A stretch of DNA of 64,000 nt. Source: Allofranklinella schreckenbergeri. GTDB taxonomy: Bacteria > Pseudomonadota > Gammaproteobacteria > Burkholderiales > Burkholderiaceae_C. The position numbers and the translations under genes were made by a program. The stretch is taken from positions 62,001 through 126,000 of the forward strand of contig NZ_RDQM01000003.1 in the NCBI RefSeq assembly GCF_003703475.1, in the 5' to 3' direction. How positions within the stretch are numbered: position 1 is the first letter of the stretch; each line of letters begins with the position of its first letter. Shown in pieces: positions 52,145 through 62,928 of the stretch. A model generated the notes under the pieces. It saw only the letters and a list, made by a program, of their open reading frames with translations. It did no database searches and was not told the DNA's origin.

Positions 52145-53218
52145 TCACGGCAAGGGCGCCGCCGCCCGGCTATCAAAAATGCGCCGCCACACCCAGCCCA
52201 GCGGTATGGTGCGGCTGTGGGGGCTGCTCACTCGCGTGATTTCAGGCGCTGGCGTCCATTGGCCTTGCGCATCCATGCCGGCAATGTCGTAGCGGAAGAA
52301 GTAATCCGGCTCCAGCCCCATGCGCAGGTCGGAGAGGATCAGCCGTTGTTGGCCGTCGCGTTGTTGCGGCTGTGCGCCGACAAATCCGTTCGTGAACCAC
52401 AACAGGCGCTGCACCTTCGGTTCGGAGGCGAGTTGTGACAGCGCCCGGTTGTCGCTGGCGTGGAATGTGAAGGTCATCGCTCCGCCATCAAGCAAGGAAC
52501 GATCGCCGATCCAGTAACCATCCGGCGTCATCGCGATCACGCGCCAGAGCATCGTATTGAGCGGCAGCGGCATGGAAAGGCGCGGGGCATTTTGCAAGCC
52601 CATAGCCGCCAGGCTTTGCGAGGCCGAGCGATCCACCCAGAGTTTGGCGGCGACGCTCCAGCCAAGATAGGCCGAACTGGCCAGCAATCCGGCCAGCAGC
52701 CAGCGGCGCGCTGCGATGGTTCGAGAATCGTCATGCAATGCCGGCTGCGTGGCGCGCGGCGACAACCGCCACGCGGCGATGACGCCCGCCAGCAGTGGCA
52801 GGGTGTACAGCGGGTCAATGATGAATATGCTCGACCACATCACTGGCGGCATGGGCAGCGGCCATAAAAGTTGCGTGCCGTACACCGTGAACGCATCCAG
52901 CAGGGGATGGGTCAGCAGCGCCAGCCAAATGGCCCATAGCCACGGCCGTGGCGCTTGGCGCACAAGCTGGCTGCGCTTTTTCGCCAGCCGCCACAGCAGC
53001 CAGCCCAGCGCGGCCAATACCAACAGCGAATGCGATGGCCCGCGATGCCAGGTGACTTCCGTGACGGCATCGCTGCCCGCCAGCTTGAACCAGAGCACAT
53101 CCAGATCAGGCAAGGTGCCCAGCGCCGCACCGGCAAGCAATGCGGCGCGGCGGTGCGCGGCAGGGACGGCCAAGGCTGCCGCGCTGCTGCCAAGAGCGAT
53201 TTGGGTTAATGAATCCAT
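52145..53218 (-). CDS. Metal-dependent hydrolase, YdjM family (membrane)
   Basis: 357 residues from ATG 53218 with AAGGACC upstream. LexA-binding inner-membrane hydrolase-like (YdjM) family: HRGPSHSLLVLAALGWL, LALLTHPLLDAFTVYGTQL with its His/Asp pattern, and IFIIDPLYTLPLLAGVI. Four or more spans in the N-terminal 200 residues. The rest is a soluble C-domain of unknown role. Convergent in position with the MerR remnant. Confidence 0.82.
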   Translation of the reverse strand: MDSLTQIALGSSAAALAVPAAHRRAALLAGAALGTLPDLDVLWFKLAGSDAVTEVTWHRGPSHSLLVLAALGWLLWRLAKKRSQLVRQAPRPWLWAIWLALLTHPLLDAFTVYGTQLLWPLPMPPVMWSSIFIIDPLYTLPLLAGVIAAWRLSPRATQPALHDDSRTIAARRWLLAGLLASSAYLGWSVAAKLWVDRSASQSLAAMGLQNAPRLSMPLPLNTMLWRVIAMTPDGYWIGDRSLLDGGAMTFTFHASDNRALSQLASEPKVQRLLWFTNGFVGAQPQQRDGQQRLILSDLRMGLEPDYFFRYDIAGMDAQGQWTPAPEITRVSSPHSRTIPLGWVWRRIFDSRAAAPLP

Positions 53219-53314
53219 GCAGGTCCTTCGCAACTGTTTTTCATCAAGCGCTTCATGGCCTGCGGCTGCCCGGCTGTGGCGCCAGCGGCGCTCATGTCCG
53301 CAGACCGGCCACAC

Positions 53315-53989
53315 TTATGCCATCGCAGCCGTCAGCCGCGCCGCCAGCGCATCCACCGCAGCTTCGGCATCGCGCAGCGATTGCGCCAGCCGTTCGTCGG
53401 CGTATTCGTCGTATTCCACGACGATACTGTGATGTTCGGTAATGCCCAGATAGGACAGCGCAGTGAACAGGCTGGCTTCGACGTGGTTTTTGCCCTGCAT
53501 CTTGCCGCCGTCGTAGCCGTAATCGCCGCGCGAGGTGAGCACCACGGCGCGCTTACCCAACCCGGCCAAGAGCGGCCAGTACGGATCGCCTGCGCGGCTG
53601 CGGTCAAAGCCGAAGGTGCGCCCCACGCGCACGATGTTGTCCACCCAGGCCTTGCACTGGGCGGGCGGGCCAAAGTTGTACATGGGCACGCCGGCCACGA
53701 TGACATCGGCCGCCAGCAGCTCGTCAATCAAGGCATCGCTTTCGCGCAGCGCCTCGTGCATCCAGTCCTCGCGCTGCGCTTCGGGGGTGAAGGCGGCGTG
53801 TATCCATTGGCCGCTCACAGGCGTGGGCGGATGCTGGCCGACGTCGCGGTAAATCACGCGCGCGTCGGGCTGGTGCTGTCGCCATTGCGCGATGAAGCGG
53901 GCCGACAGGCGGCGGGTGTGCGAGCCGTAGGCATCCTGGCCGGAAAGGCCGGGGCGGGCGCTGGCGTCCAAATGAAGCAAAGTGGTCAT
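53315..53989 (-). CDS. azoR: FMN-dependent NADH-azoreductase
   Basis: 224 residues from ATG 53989 with AAAAGGAAAA upstream. Flavodoxin-fold: TTLLHLDASARPGLSGQDAY, VPMYNFGPPAQCKAWVDNIV, LTSRGDYGYD and SYLGITEHHSIVV. Reduces quinones and azo dyes. Divergent from a LysR gene, which probably activates it in response to quinone or thiol stress. Confidence 0.92.
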   Translation of the reverse strand: MTTLLHLDASARPGLSGQDAYGSHTRRLSARFIAQWRQHQPDARVIYRDVGQHPPTPVSGQWIHAAFTPEAQREDWMHEALRESDALIDELLAADVIVAGVPMYNFGPPAQCKAWVDNIVRVGRTFGFDRSRAGDPYWPLLAGLGKRAVVLTSRGDYGYDGGKMQGKNHVEASLFTALSYLGITEHHSIVVEYDEYADERLAQSLRDAEAAVDALAARLTAAMA

Positions 53990-54104
53990 GGGTTTTCCTT
54001 TTGACGGATGAATCAAATGAATGTGAAAACCCATTTTGAGCTTGAGCTGTATTGACGACAAACGGTATATTTTCAGTCAATGAATAACTTTTGCTCATCT
54101 ATAT

Positions 54105-55010
54105 ATGTCCCGTTTATTGCCTTCGCTCGATGCCTTGGCCGTGTTTGAGGCGGCGGCGCGTCTGGGCAGTTTCAAGGCGGCGGCAGTGGAGCTTTCCGTC
54201 AGCGCCACGGCGGTCAGCCACCGCATCCGCGCGCTGGAGGAAGCGCTGGGCTGTGCGCTGTTTGTGCGGCAGGTGCGCGCCGTGGCTTTGACGGCGGAAG
54301 GGCGGCTGCTGTGGGCGGCGGTCAGCGATGGGCTGGACGGCATCGCCGCCGCCGTGGCGCGCATGCGCAGCCCCGGGCGGGCGCGGGTAACGCTATCGGT
54401 CACGCCCGATTTCGCCGGACAATGGCTGGTGCCCAAGCTGGCGGCATTTCAGGCCGCCTGCCCGGCGGTGGACTTGCACGTACACGCCAGTTACCAACCG
54501 GTGGATTTGAACGCGGGCGCCGCCGATTTGGCCGTGCGCTATGGTCAAGGGCCGTGGCCCGGCGTACAGGCCGAGGCGCTGTTTCAAGAATGCTTCGCCC
54601 CCGTGGCCGCGCCCTGGCTCAAGCAACGCCTGCCGGCCGATGCCACGCAATGGCCGCTGATTCACCTGAACTGGCGCGGGCCTGCGCAACAGGCGCTGGA
54701 CTGGGCCGCCTGGGCGCGCGCCGCCAGCCTGCCGCCGCAGGCCATGCAAACCGGCGCGCACTATTCCGACGGCACCCACGCCCTGCAAGCCGCCCTGGCC
54801 GGGCAAGGCGTCGCCCTGCTGGGCTTGCCGCTGCTGCGCGAGGAACTGCGCCTGAACCTGCTGGAAGTGGTGCGCGAGCCGTATCTGCCGGGAGAGCTCT
54901 ATCACGTCTGCACCCCTGCCAAACGCCCCATCGGCCCCGCCACGCAAACGGTGAAAGAGTGGCTATTGGGCTGGAGCGGGGATGTCAATTCAGACCTGGA
55001 AAATGCGTGA
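54105..55010 (+). CDS. LysR family regulator (GcvA-like)
   Basis: 301 residues. The HTH is SLDALAVFEAAARLGSFKAA then SVSATAVSHRIRALEEALG. The effector domain has TPDFAGQWLVPKLAAFQ, a stretch typical of GcvA-type members. Divergent from azoR. An inverted repeat ATTGAC-N19-GTCAAT (54051-54081) lies in the shared region and may be its operator. Confidence 0.9.
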   Translation: MSRLLPSLDALAVFEAAARLGSFKAAAVELSVSATAVSHRIRALEEALGCALFVRQVRAVALTAEGRLLWAAVSDGLDGIAAAVARMRSPGRARVTLSVTPDFAGQWLVPKLAAFQAACPAVDLHVHASYQPVDLNAGAADLAVRYGQGPWPGVQAEALFQECFAPVAAPWLKQRLPADATQWPLIHLNWRGPAQQALDWAAWARAASLPPQAMQTGAHYSDGTHALQAALAGQGVALLGLPLLREELRLNLLEVVREPYLPGELYHVCTPAKRPIGPATQTVKEWLLGWSGDVNSDLENA

Positions 55011-55020
55011 AGGGCGGCAA

Positions 55021-55120
55021 GCGCAGCTTGAGGCGCAGCGAAAACCCAACATGGCAGGCCCGCGCTGCTGGGCTTCGGGCTGGTGCTGTGCGCCATCTAC
55101 GGCGTGCAACGCGCCTTGCA
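55021..55120 (+). pseudogene. Junction scar: 27-bp repeat copy plus 62-bp remnant of the EamA gene
   Basis: 55021-55047 repeats 51520-51546 with one change. 55059-55120 is an exact copy of 49597-49658, the near-3-prime end of the EamA gene (encoding ALLGFGLVLCAIYGVQRALQ), followed by unrelated TAACAACGC. No ORF continues. Both ends of the copied DNA suggest recombination. Confidence 0.9.
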
Positions 55121-55201
55121 TAACAACGCATCCGAAGCGTTTGACTCATGAGGCTGATATTTCACTGGAGTGTGCTCGGCCGAGGGCAGGCAGGCTCTAA
55201 A

Positions 55202-56401
55202 TCAATGATTGGTGTGGGAGGGCTTGGCCCGGTATTGCTGCACGAACAGCGCCGCCACGCCGGCCACCACGCCCCAGAAGGCCGAGCCGATGCCCGCGAG
55301 GCTGACGCCCGAGAGGGTGACGAGAAACGAAATCAGCGCTGCTTCGCGCTGGCTTTCGTCGGCCATGGCCTGCGCCAGGCCGCTGCCGATGCTGCCCAGC
55401 AAGGCGATACCGGCGATGGCCAGCACCAGCTCTTTGGGGAAGGCCAGCAGCAGGCCGGTGAGCACGCCCGCAAAGCAGGCCACCAGCAAATACAGCAGGC
55501 CGCAAACCACTGCGCCGGTGTAGCGGCGCGCGGGGTCTTCGTGTGCGCCGGGGCCCATGCAGATGGCGGCGGTGATGGAGGAGAGGTTGACGGAAAAGCA
55601 CCCGAAGGGCGCGAGAGCGAACGTCACCAGCCCGGTCAGCGTAATCAGCCCGGAGACGGGCATGAAATAGCCGGTGGCGCGCATCACGGCCACGCCGGGC
55701 AGGTTTTGCGAGGCCATGGTGACGATGAACAGCGGCAGCGTGATGCTGACGAAGGCGCTGAAGGTGAACTCGGGCCAGGTGAACACGGGCGAGGCCAGTT
55801 CCAGAGCGCCGATGGCCGCCCATTGCATGCGCCCGCTGAGGCTGGCATGGGCCAGGCCCGCCAGCAGGGTGACGATGACGGCGTAGCGCGGCAGCCAACG
55901 GCGCGCGGCCAGGTAGGCCAGCAGCATCAGCGCCAGCATGACGGGGGCGGTTTGGGCGGTGGCAAAGCCGTCGAGCGCGAAGCGCCCGAGCACGCCCGCC
56001 AGCAGTGCGTTGGCCAGCGCCAGGGGGATGCGGCCCATGGCGCGCTCGAACCAGCCGGTGGCGCCCACGAGCACGATCAGCGCCGCGCTCATCATGAAAG
56101 CGCCCACGCCTTGGGCCAGCGTAAAGCCGTTGCCGCTGGCGGCCGTGGTGGCGATGACGACGGCGCCGGGCACGGACCAGCCGGACATGACGGGCTTTTT
56201 CAGCAGCAGCGAGGGCACGAGCGCCACCAGGCCGCAGCCCAGGCTGATAGCCCAGATCCAGGAGGTGATGTGCTCGGGCGTGGCGCCCAGCGCCTGCGCG
56301 GCCTGGTAGATGATGGCGGTGGAGCTGGTAAAGGCCACCAGCACGGCGACAAAGCCTGCGATGACGGTGGAGGCGCTGAGATCGCGCCAGAGTTGTCGCA
56401 T
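55202..56401 (-). CDS. benE: BenE family benzoate/H+ symporter
   Basis: 399 residues from ATG 56401, the usual family length; a longer in-frame ATG at 56518 exists, neither has a clear ribosome site. About 12 spans. Signatures: SASTVIAGFVAVLVAFTSST, YQAAQALGATPEHITSWIWA, GWSVPGAVVIATTAASGNGF and FGCFSVNLSSITAAICMGPG. Imports aromatic acids such as benzoate in relatives. No benABC genes are present, so the substrate is open. Confidence 0.88.
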   Translation of the reverse strand: MRQLWRDLSASTVIAGFVAVLVAFTSSTAIIYQAAQALGATPEHITSWIWAISLGCGLVALVPSLLLKKPVMSGWSVPGAVVIATTAASGNGFTLAQGVGAFMMSAALIVLVGATGWFERAMGRIPLALANALLAGVLGRFALDGFATAQTAPVMLALMLLAYLAARRWLPRYAVIVTLLAGLAHASLSGRMQWAAIGALELASPVFTWPEFTFSAFVSITLPLFIVTMASQNLPGVAVMRATGYFMPVSGLITLTGLVTFALAPFGCFSVNLSSITAAICMGPGAHEDPARRYTGAVVCGLLYLLVACFAGVLTGLLLAFPKELVLAIAGIALLGSIGSGLAQAMADESQREAALISFLVTLSGVSLAGIGSAFWGVVAGVAALFVQQYRAKPSHTNH

Positions 56402-56556
56402 GGGGTGATGAGCGGTTGAAAAAGCCTGGAGAAAAAGCCCGGAGAGGGGCGGACGCAGCGCACGCCAAAGGGGGCGATGGTGGCGCAAATGCCGCCAGGG
56501 GGGAAGCGGGGTTTTCATGGGGCGGCGGGGCAAGGCTTGCTCGGTTTGCTGTCTTT

Positions 56557-56632
56557 TATTGCAAATCAAAAGGAAATAAAATCACCTTGTTTTGGCAAGT
56601 TAGTATTCAAATCGAATTTCTTTTGATTGGAT
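56557..56632. repeat. Palindromic AT-rich intergenic repeat, copy R11
   Basis: Arms ATTGCAAATCAAAAGGAAAT and GAATTTCTTTTGATTGGATT. Centre CACCTTGTTTTGGCAAG. It lies between benE and ligA; the first copy after the island. Confidence 0.85.
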
Positions 56633-56639
56633 TGATGGA

Positions 56640-58829
<2,190 letters not shown>

Positions 58830-58834
58830 TTAGT

Positions 58835-58910
58835 ATTTCAATCAAAAGAAAATTGTTTTTATACGTAAGTTGCCGTAATATGGTGTTTTTATTTCTTTTT
58901 GATATGTAAT
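58835..58910. repeat. Palindromic AT-rich intergenic repeat, copy R12
   Basis: Arms ATTTCAATCAAAAGAAAAT and TTATTTCTTTTTGATATGTAA. The centre (AAGTTGCCGTAATATGG) is degenerate. Confidence 0.75.
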
Positions 58911-58923
58911 TGAATGGGGTTTT

Positions 58924-59733
58924 TCAAGGCAGGGGCTGCAAAAATTCGGCGATGGCGGCGGTGACGGGCTGCATCGCCTCCAGGTGCGGGATGTGGCGCA
59001 GGCCGGGCAGCAGCATGTAGCGCGCCGGGCCTTGCACCAGGCGGGCGATGCGCTGGGGGTGCTCCAGGCTGCCGTATTCGTCCAGCTCGCCGTGCAGCGC
59101 CAGCGTGGGGCAGCGCACCTGGGGCAGGGCGGGGTCCAGCCGCCAATCGGCGAATGCGGGCGACAGCCAGGTGTTGACCCAGGTGTCAAACACCCAGCGG
59201 GTTTTCTCGCCGTGGTATTTGGCCAGGCGGGCAAAGGATTCGGGGCGGCTGAAAACGGCCTGGGCGGCGCGAATGCCGGTCAAGGTGCGCGGCTCGACGA
59301 AGGTTTGCGCCGCCTCGGTAATCAGCGCCACGCAGGCCTCGGGGTATTGCGCCGCGCAGTGCACCGCCATGCCGCCGCCAACGCTGTGGCCCAGCGCCAC
59401 AAACGGCCCGATGCCCAGATGGGCGCGCACGGCGGCAAAGGCGTGCGCGGCCTCCCGCGCGACGAAGTCCAGCTCCATCGCCCCGGTGCGTTCACTCGAT
59501 TGCCCAAAGCCCCAACGGTCGTAAGCCACCACGGCGCGCCCGGTGGCCGCGCACAAGGCGGCGGGAAAGCCGCGCCACATGGCCGCGCAGCCCAACGATT
59601 CGTGCAGCAAGACGATGGGGGCCAAGGGCTGGGGCGCGGGCGTGTCGGGCGACCACATTTGCGCGTGCAGCTCGGCAGGCGTGGGGGCGTGAGGGAGGGA
59701 GAGGGCGATGCGGTGATCGGTGATGACGGGCAT
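58924..59733 (-). CDS. Alpha/beta hydrolase
   Basis: 269 residues from ATG 59733. The nucleophile elbow is LGHSVGGGM, the oxyanion region is IVLLHESLGCAAMW, the catalytic Asp is probably in LHGELDEYGSLEHP and the His in GLRHIPHLE. Substrate unknown. Minus strand upstream of ligA, 115 bp apart. Confidence 0.87.
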   Translation of the reverse strand: MPVITDHRIALSLPHAPTPAELHAQMWSPDTPAPQPLAPIVLLHESLGCAAMWRGFPAALCAATGRAVVAYDRWGFGQSSERTGAMELDFVAREAAHAFAAVRAHLGIGPFVALGHSVGGGMAVHCAAQYPEACVALITEAAQTFVEPRTLTGIRAAQAVFSRPESFARLAKYHGEKTRWVFDTWVNTWLSPAFADWRLDPALPQVRCPTLALHGELDEYGSLEHPQRIARLVQGPARYMLLPGLRHIPHLEAMQPVTAAIAEFLQPLP

Positions 59734-59936
59734 GGCAACCGAGGGGGGAACAATCCAGCGCGGCAGTGTAGCGGCGCATGACAGGCCCTGGGGCCAGATG
59801 GTGCGTGCGCCGAAGGGGGAGGCCGTGATGGGAGAAAAATTTTTTTCATCCGCGCTGTCAGGTTTTGGAAAACGCAGCGACATAGGGGCTGTGCGCAATG
59901 CGGCGCATGCTTTTTTTAACGATTGGAGAACATCCC

Positions 59937-60248
59937 ATGAGCCAAATCAAAAACATCGCAGCCCTGGCTGCTTCGCTGATTGCTGCTTCCGCCTTCGCCA
60001 CGGCCCACGCGGGCGAGCAAAAGTGCGGTGCGGGCACCTGCGGCAAGAAGGAGAGCAGCGCGCCTGCGGCGGGTAAAGACGCAGCTTGCAGCAAGAAAGA
60101 CGCCGCCTGCGCCAAGAAAGACGAGGGCAAGGAGGCCGCTTGCTCCAAGAAGGAAGCCGCTTGCAGCAAGAAAGAGGCCAAGGAAGCCGCTTGCGCAAAG
60201 AAAGAGGCTGCTTGCTCCAAAAAAGAAGCCGCTTGCGCCAAAAAGTAA
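59937..60248 (+). CDS. Cys-rich RiPP metallophore precursor (HvfA/bufferin type)
   Basis: 103 residues with GGAGAAC before ATG 59937. A signal peptide ends at AHA25. The 78-residue mature part has 9 Cys: first EQKCGAGTCGKK (Cys30, Cys35), then seven (E/D)AAC(S/A)KK units, all Lys-rich. In known members of this class a DUF692 (MNIO) enzyme modifies cysteine in EGKCG-type repeats to make a copper chelator. Here the first motif keeps Cys-Gly, but the later seven do not. The first gene of an operon with MNIO, DUF2063 and DoxX genes, which strongly supports the role. Confidence 0.85.
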   Translation: MSQIKNIAALAASLIAASAFATAHAGEQKCGAGTCGKKESSAPAAGKDAACSKKDAACAKKDEGKEAACSKKEAACSKKEAKEAACAKKEAACSKKEAACAKK

Positions 60249-60268
60249 GCGCCACAGCGATGCCACTG

Positions 60269-60328
60269 GCCGCATCGCGCGTGCCGGGAGCGTGAGCGCC
60301 CCCACCGCGCAGATGCGGCGCATTTTTT
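60269..60328 (+). terminator. Strong hairpin with T-run between precursor and MNIO gene (attenuator)
   Basis: GCCGCATC (60269-60276) pairs with GATGCGGC (60312-60319), with GCGC/GCGC, GTG/CAC and GGG/CCC pairs inside; TTTTTT follows at 60323-60328. It would let the precursor mRNA outnumber the enzyme mRNA. Confidence 0.75.
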
Positions 60329-60360
60329 CTCTCTTACTTTGTCACAAGGCAGGAATCACC

Positions 60361-61242
60361 ATGATTGGACTGGGCTACCGGCGCGAAATGCGCGATTGGG
60401 ACATCGCCGCCCTGGACGCCGACTTCTTTGAAGTGGCGCCGGAGAACTGGCTGCGCCGCTCGCGCGAGCCGCTGCACCAATTGCTGGCGCTGGGCCGGCC
60501 CGTGTTCCTGCATGGCGTGTCGCTCAACCTGGGTGGCACTTCGGAGATTTCTGCCGACTTCGTGCGTGGCGTGCGCGACTTGCTGGCCGAGCTGGGCACC
60601 GACCGCTATTCCGACCACCTGGCCGCCAGCGGCGACGCGCACCAGCTCTACGACCTGTTTCCCATCCCCTTCACGCTGGGCGAGGCGCGCCGCGTGGCCG
60701 AGCGCATCAGCCGCGTGCAAGACCTGCTGGGCCAGCGCATGGCCATCGAAAACAGCAGTTGGTACACCAACGTGGGCGAGATGAGCGAGCCGGAATTTCT
60801 GATGGAAGTGGTGCGCCGCGCCGACTGCCGCATCCTGCTCGATCTGAACAACATCGACGTCAACCGCAAGAACCACGGCGGCCCCGACCTGGACGCCTAC
60901 GTGGCGCAGGTGGACCTCTCGCGCGTGAGCTACATGCACGTGGCCGGACACGAGTTCGACGAACGCTTTGGCATGCATGTGGACACCCACAGCCAGCCCG
61001 TGGAGCCGCACACCGCGCGCAAGGCGCGCGCGCTGCACGCCGCCCACGGCCTGCCCATCCTGCTGGAGTGGGACAACGACATCCCCGACGCCGCCACGCT
61101 CAACCGCGAGCTGGCCAGCCTGCGTCAGCCGCTGCCTGCGACCCCTGTGGCCCCTGCAGATCCTGTGGCTTCTGCCCCCGCCGTTGCGCCCAGCACGGCC
61201 CGCAACGCCCCCGCCCGCCGCCGCGCCAAGGAGCTGGCATGA
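60361..61242 (+). CDS. DUF692 multinuclear nonheme iron oxidase (MNIO, BufB/HvfB-type)
   Basis: 293 residues. TIM-barrel MNIO. Iron and catalytic candidates: His51 (LHGVSLN), Asp85/His86 (YSDHLA), Glu130/Asn131 (AIENSSWY), Asp161 with Asn163/164 (LDLNNIDVN), His193/His197 (HVAGHE), Asp208/His210 (VDTHSQPV), Glu236 (LLEWDND). These match the MbnB/HvfB pattern. The enzyme oxidatively rearranges precursor cysteines. A Pro/Ala-rich C-terminal tail (after about residue 258) is longer than usual. The stop overlaps the next ATG. Confidence 0.9.
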   Translation: MIGLGYRREMRDWDIAALDADFFEVAPENWLRRSREPLHQLLALGRPVFLHGVSLNLGGTSEISADFVRGVRDLLAELGTDRYSDHLAASGDAHQLYDLFPIPFTLGEARRVAERISRVQDLLGQRMAIENSSWYTNVGEMSEPEFLMEVVRRADCRILLDLNNIDVNRKNHGGPDLDAYVAQVDLSRVSYMHVAGHEFDERFGMHVDTHSQPVEPHTARKARALHAAHGLPILLEWDNDIPDAATLNRELASLRQPLPATPVAPADPVASAPAVAPSTARNAPARRRAKELA

Positions 61243-61571
61243 ACGCCGCCGCCACCTTGCCGCTGCCGCCCCAGGCCCAACAAAACCAGACCGAAGCCAG
61301 CACCGCTGCCTTCTACGACTACGTGCGCGGCCGCACGGACACCGTGCCGCCCGGCTACACCGAAGCGGGCCTGCGCGTGTACCGCTACCTCGTGTACCTA
61401 GGCGCCAGCCAGATGATCGAAGCCCACCACCCTGCGCTGCGCGCGCAATTGGGCGAGGACGACTGGCGCACCCTGATCGAAGCCTTCGTGCGCGACTCGC
61501 AATGGCAATCGAATTTCTATGAAGACCTCAACGATGCATTCACCGACTTTCTCGCCCGCGCCAGCCAGTAA
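61239..61571 (+). CDS. DUF2063 partner of the MNIO enzyme (short HvfC/BufC-type)
   Basis: 110 residues, overlapping the previous gene by 4 bp. It has only the N-terminal DUF2063-like helical domain: AAFYDYVRGRTDTVPPGYTE, GLRVYRYLVYLGASQMIEAHHPALR is split here as RVYRYLVYLGASQMIE, and FVRDSQWQSNFYEDLNDAFTDF. Usual partners have about 200-250 residues with a second domain, so this one is truncated in form, though the frame is intact. It would present the precursor to the enzyme. Confidence 0.8.
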   Translation: MNAAATLPLPPQAQQNQTEASTAAFYDYVRGRTDTVPPGYTEAGLRVYRYLVYLGASQMIEAHHPALRAQLGEDDWRTLIEAFVRDSQWQSNFYEDLNDAFTDFLARASQ

Positions 61572-62067
61572 TACCTTGGCCTGCCAAGGCTGCGCCGTGC
61601 TCGGCGGCCTGCGCCTCCTGCTGCAAGACGCCGGCCTGCTGGGCCTGCGCCTGTGGGCCGGGCAGGAATTCATCCGAGCCGGGCTGACCAAGCTGCAAGG
61701 CAGCGGCGGCGCGCCCGAATGGTTTGCCGGGCTGGACTTTCCCTTTCCCAACAGCCTGCTGAGCGCCGACTTCAACTGGCTGGCCGCCGGCTGGGGCGAG
61801 CTGCTGCTGGGCGCGGCCCTGGCGCTGGGCCTGGGCAGCCGCCTGGCCGCGCTGGGCCTGCTCTACATCACCTGGGTGGCCGTCTACACCGTTCACTTCG
61901 ACCTGGGCTGGGCCGGCTGGAACCAGATCGACACCGACGCGGGCCAAGGCTTCAAGGTGCCGCTGATGCTGGGCCTGATGCTGTTTGCCGTGCTCACCCA
62001 GGGCGGCGGGCGCTGGGCGCTGGATCGGCTGCTGCGGCGCGACCGCTGCGGCGCTAAACGGGCGTGA
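61534..62067 (+). CDS. DoxX family membrane protein (HvfX-type)
   Basis: 177 residues from ATG 61534 (an ATG at 61519 also is in frame); it overlaps the previous gene by 38 bp. Four spans: LGLRLWAGQEFIRAGLTKLQ, GELLLGAALALGLGSRLAAL, LYITWVAVYTVHF and VPLMLGLMLFAVLTQGG. DoxX genes follow DUF692/DUF2063 in metal-responsive RiPP operons. An N-terminal CQGC pair (ACQGCAVL) is a possible metal site. Confidence 0.85.
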   Translation: MHSPTFSPAPASNTLACQGCAVLGGLRLLLQDAGLLGLRLWAGQEFIRAGLTKLQGSGGAPEWFAGLDFPFPNSLLSADFNWLAAGWGELLLGAALALGLGSRLAALGLLYITWVAVYTVHFDLGWAGWNQIDTDAGQGFKVPLMLGLMLFAVLTQGGGRWALDRLLRRDRCGAKRA

Positions 62068-62097
62068 AGATGGATTTCGGGTGAAGGGGTTTTTGTT

Positions 62098-62176
62098 TTT
62101 TAATTCAAATGGAAAAAATTATGCCTTGTTTTGGCATGATGGTTATGAAATGATTTTTTCTTTGATGTGTAAATAA
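62098..62176. repeat. Palindromic AT-rich intergenic repeat, copy R13
   Basis: Arms TTAATTCAAATGGAAAAAA and TTTTTTCTTTGATGTGTAA. Centre ATGCCTTGTTTTGGCAT is a perfect small hairpin. It separates the DoxX gene from the sigma-factor gene. Confidence 0.85.
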
Positions 62177-62313
62177 ACGATGGCCTCCACTCCCGATCTC
62201 CACCAAGCATGTGCGCATCAGGGGCAAGCCCTGCAGACAAAGGCCGGGTTGGTATGACCAGTGCCGCCACAGCGACCCGCCGCCCGGATCGCGCGCACTA
62301 TCATCGCCGCCCT

Positions 62314-62928
62314 ATGACAGCCCATCCCCCTTCCCAGCCTGCGGCGCTGGATGTGCAAGCCCTGGCCGATGCCTGGCGCCAGCCCATGTTGCGCTTTGCC
62401 TTGTTGCACCTGCAACCGCCGGAAGAAGCCGAAGACGCCGTGCAAGACGCCTTGCTCGCTCTGTTGGGCGCCCAGCCCACAGCGCTCACGCAGGGCGATC
62501 CGCGCCGCTACCTGTTTGGCATCCTCAAACACAAAATCACCGACCGCCTGCGCAGCAAATACCGCCCAGAGGTGCTCTACCAGGAAGCCTTTGAAGACGA
62601 GCTGGACAATGTGCTGTTCGATGACCGCGCCCATTGGCATGAAGGCGTGGCGCCAGCCTTGTGGAACAACCCCGAAGGCCAATTGCAAAGCCAGCAGTTT
62701 CTGGCCGTGGTCGATGCCTGCGTGCACCGCCTGCCAGCCAAAATCGCGCGTGTTTTCAGCATGAAAGAACTGCTCGAATGCGACGCTGCCGAAGTTTGCG
62801 AAACCCTGGGCCTGAGTCGCGCCGATTACTGGCAGTGCATGAGCCGCGCGCGCAAGCAGCTGCAACTTTGCCTGAGCCAGCATTGGTTTGAACAACCCCC
62901 ACCGCAGCAGAAAGGCCGCCAACCATGA
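62314..62928 (+). CDS. ECF-type sigma-70 family factor
   Basis: 204 residues from ATG 62314; ATGs at 62254 and 62209 are also in frame and none has a clear ribosome site. Region 2 includes AEDAVQDALLALLGAQ and GDPRRYLFGILKHKI; region 4 includes LPAKIARVFSMKELLECDAAEVCETL with SRARKQLQ. Its place beside the RiPP operon and an overlapping anti-sigma gene suggests it controls the operon, as for the SigF-type factors of related bufferin operons (established only by analogy). Confidence 0.82.
   Translation: MTAHPPSQPAALDVQALADAWRQPMLRFALLHLQPPEEAEDAVQDALLALLGAQPTALTQGDPRRYLFGILKHKITDRLRSKYRPEVLYQEAFEDELDNVLFDDRAHWHEGVAPALWNNPEGQLQSQQFLAVVDACVHRLPAKIARVFSMKELLECDAAEVCETLGLSRADYWQCMSRARKQLQLCLSQHWFEQPPPQQKGRQP

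Noticed and set aside
61519-61533. Upstream ATG of the DoxX gene
   Set aside because: Possible but gives more overlap with the previous gene; the ATG at 61534 was kept without decisive evidence.
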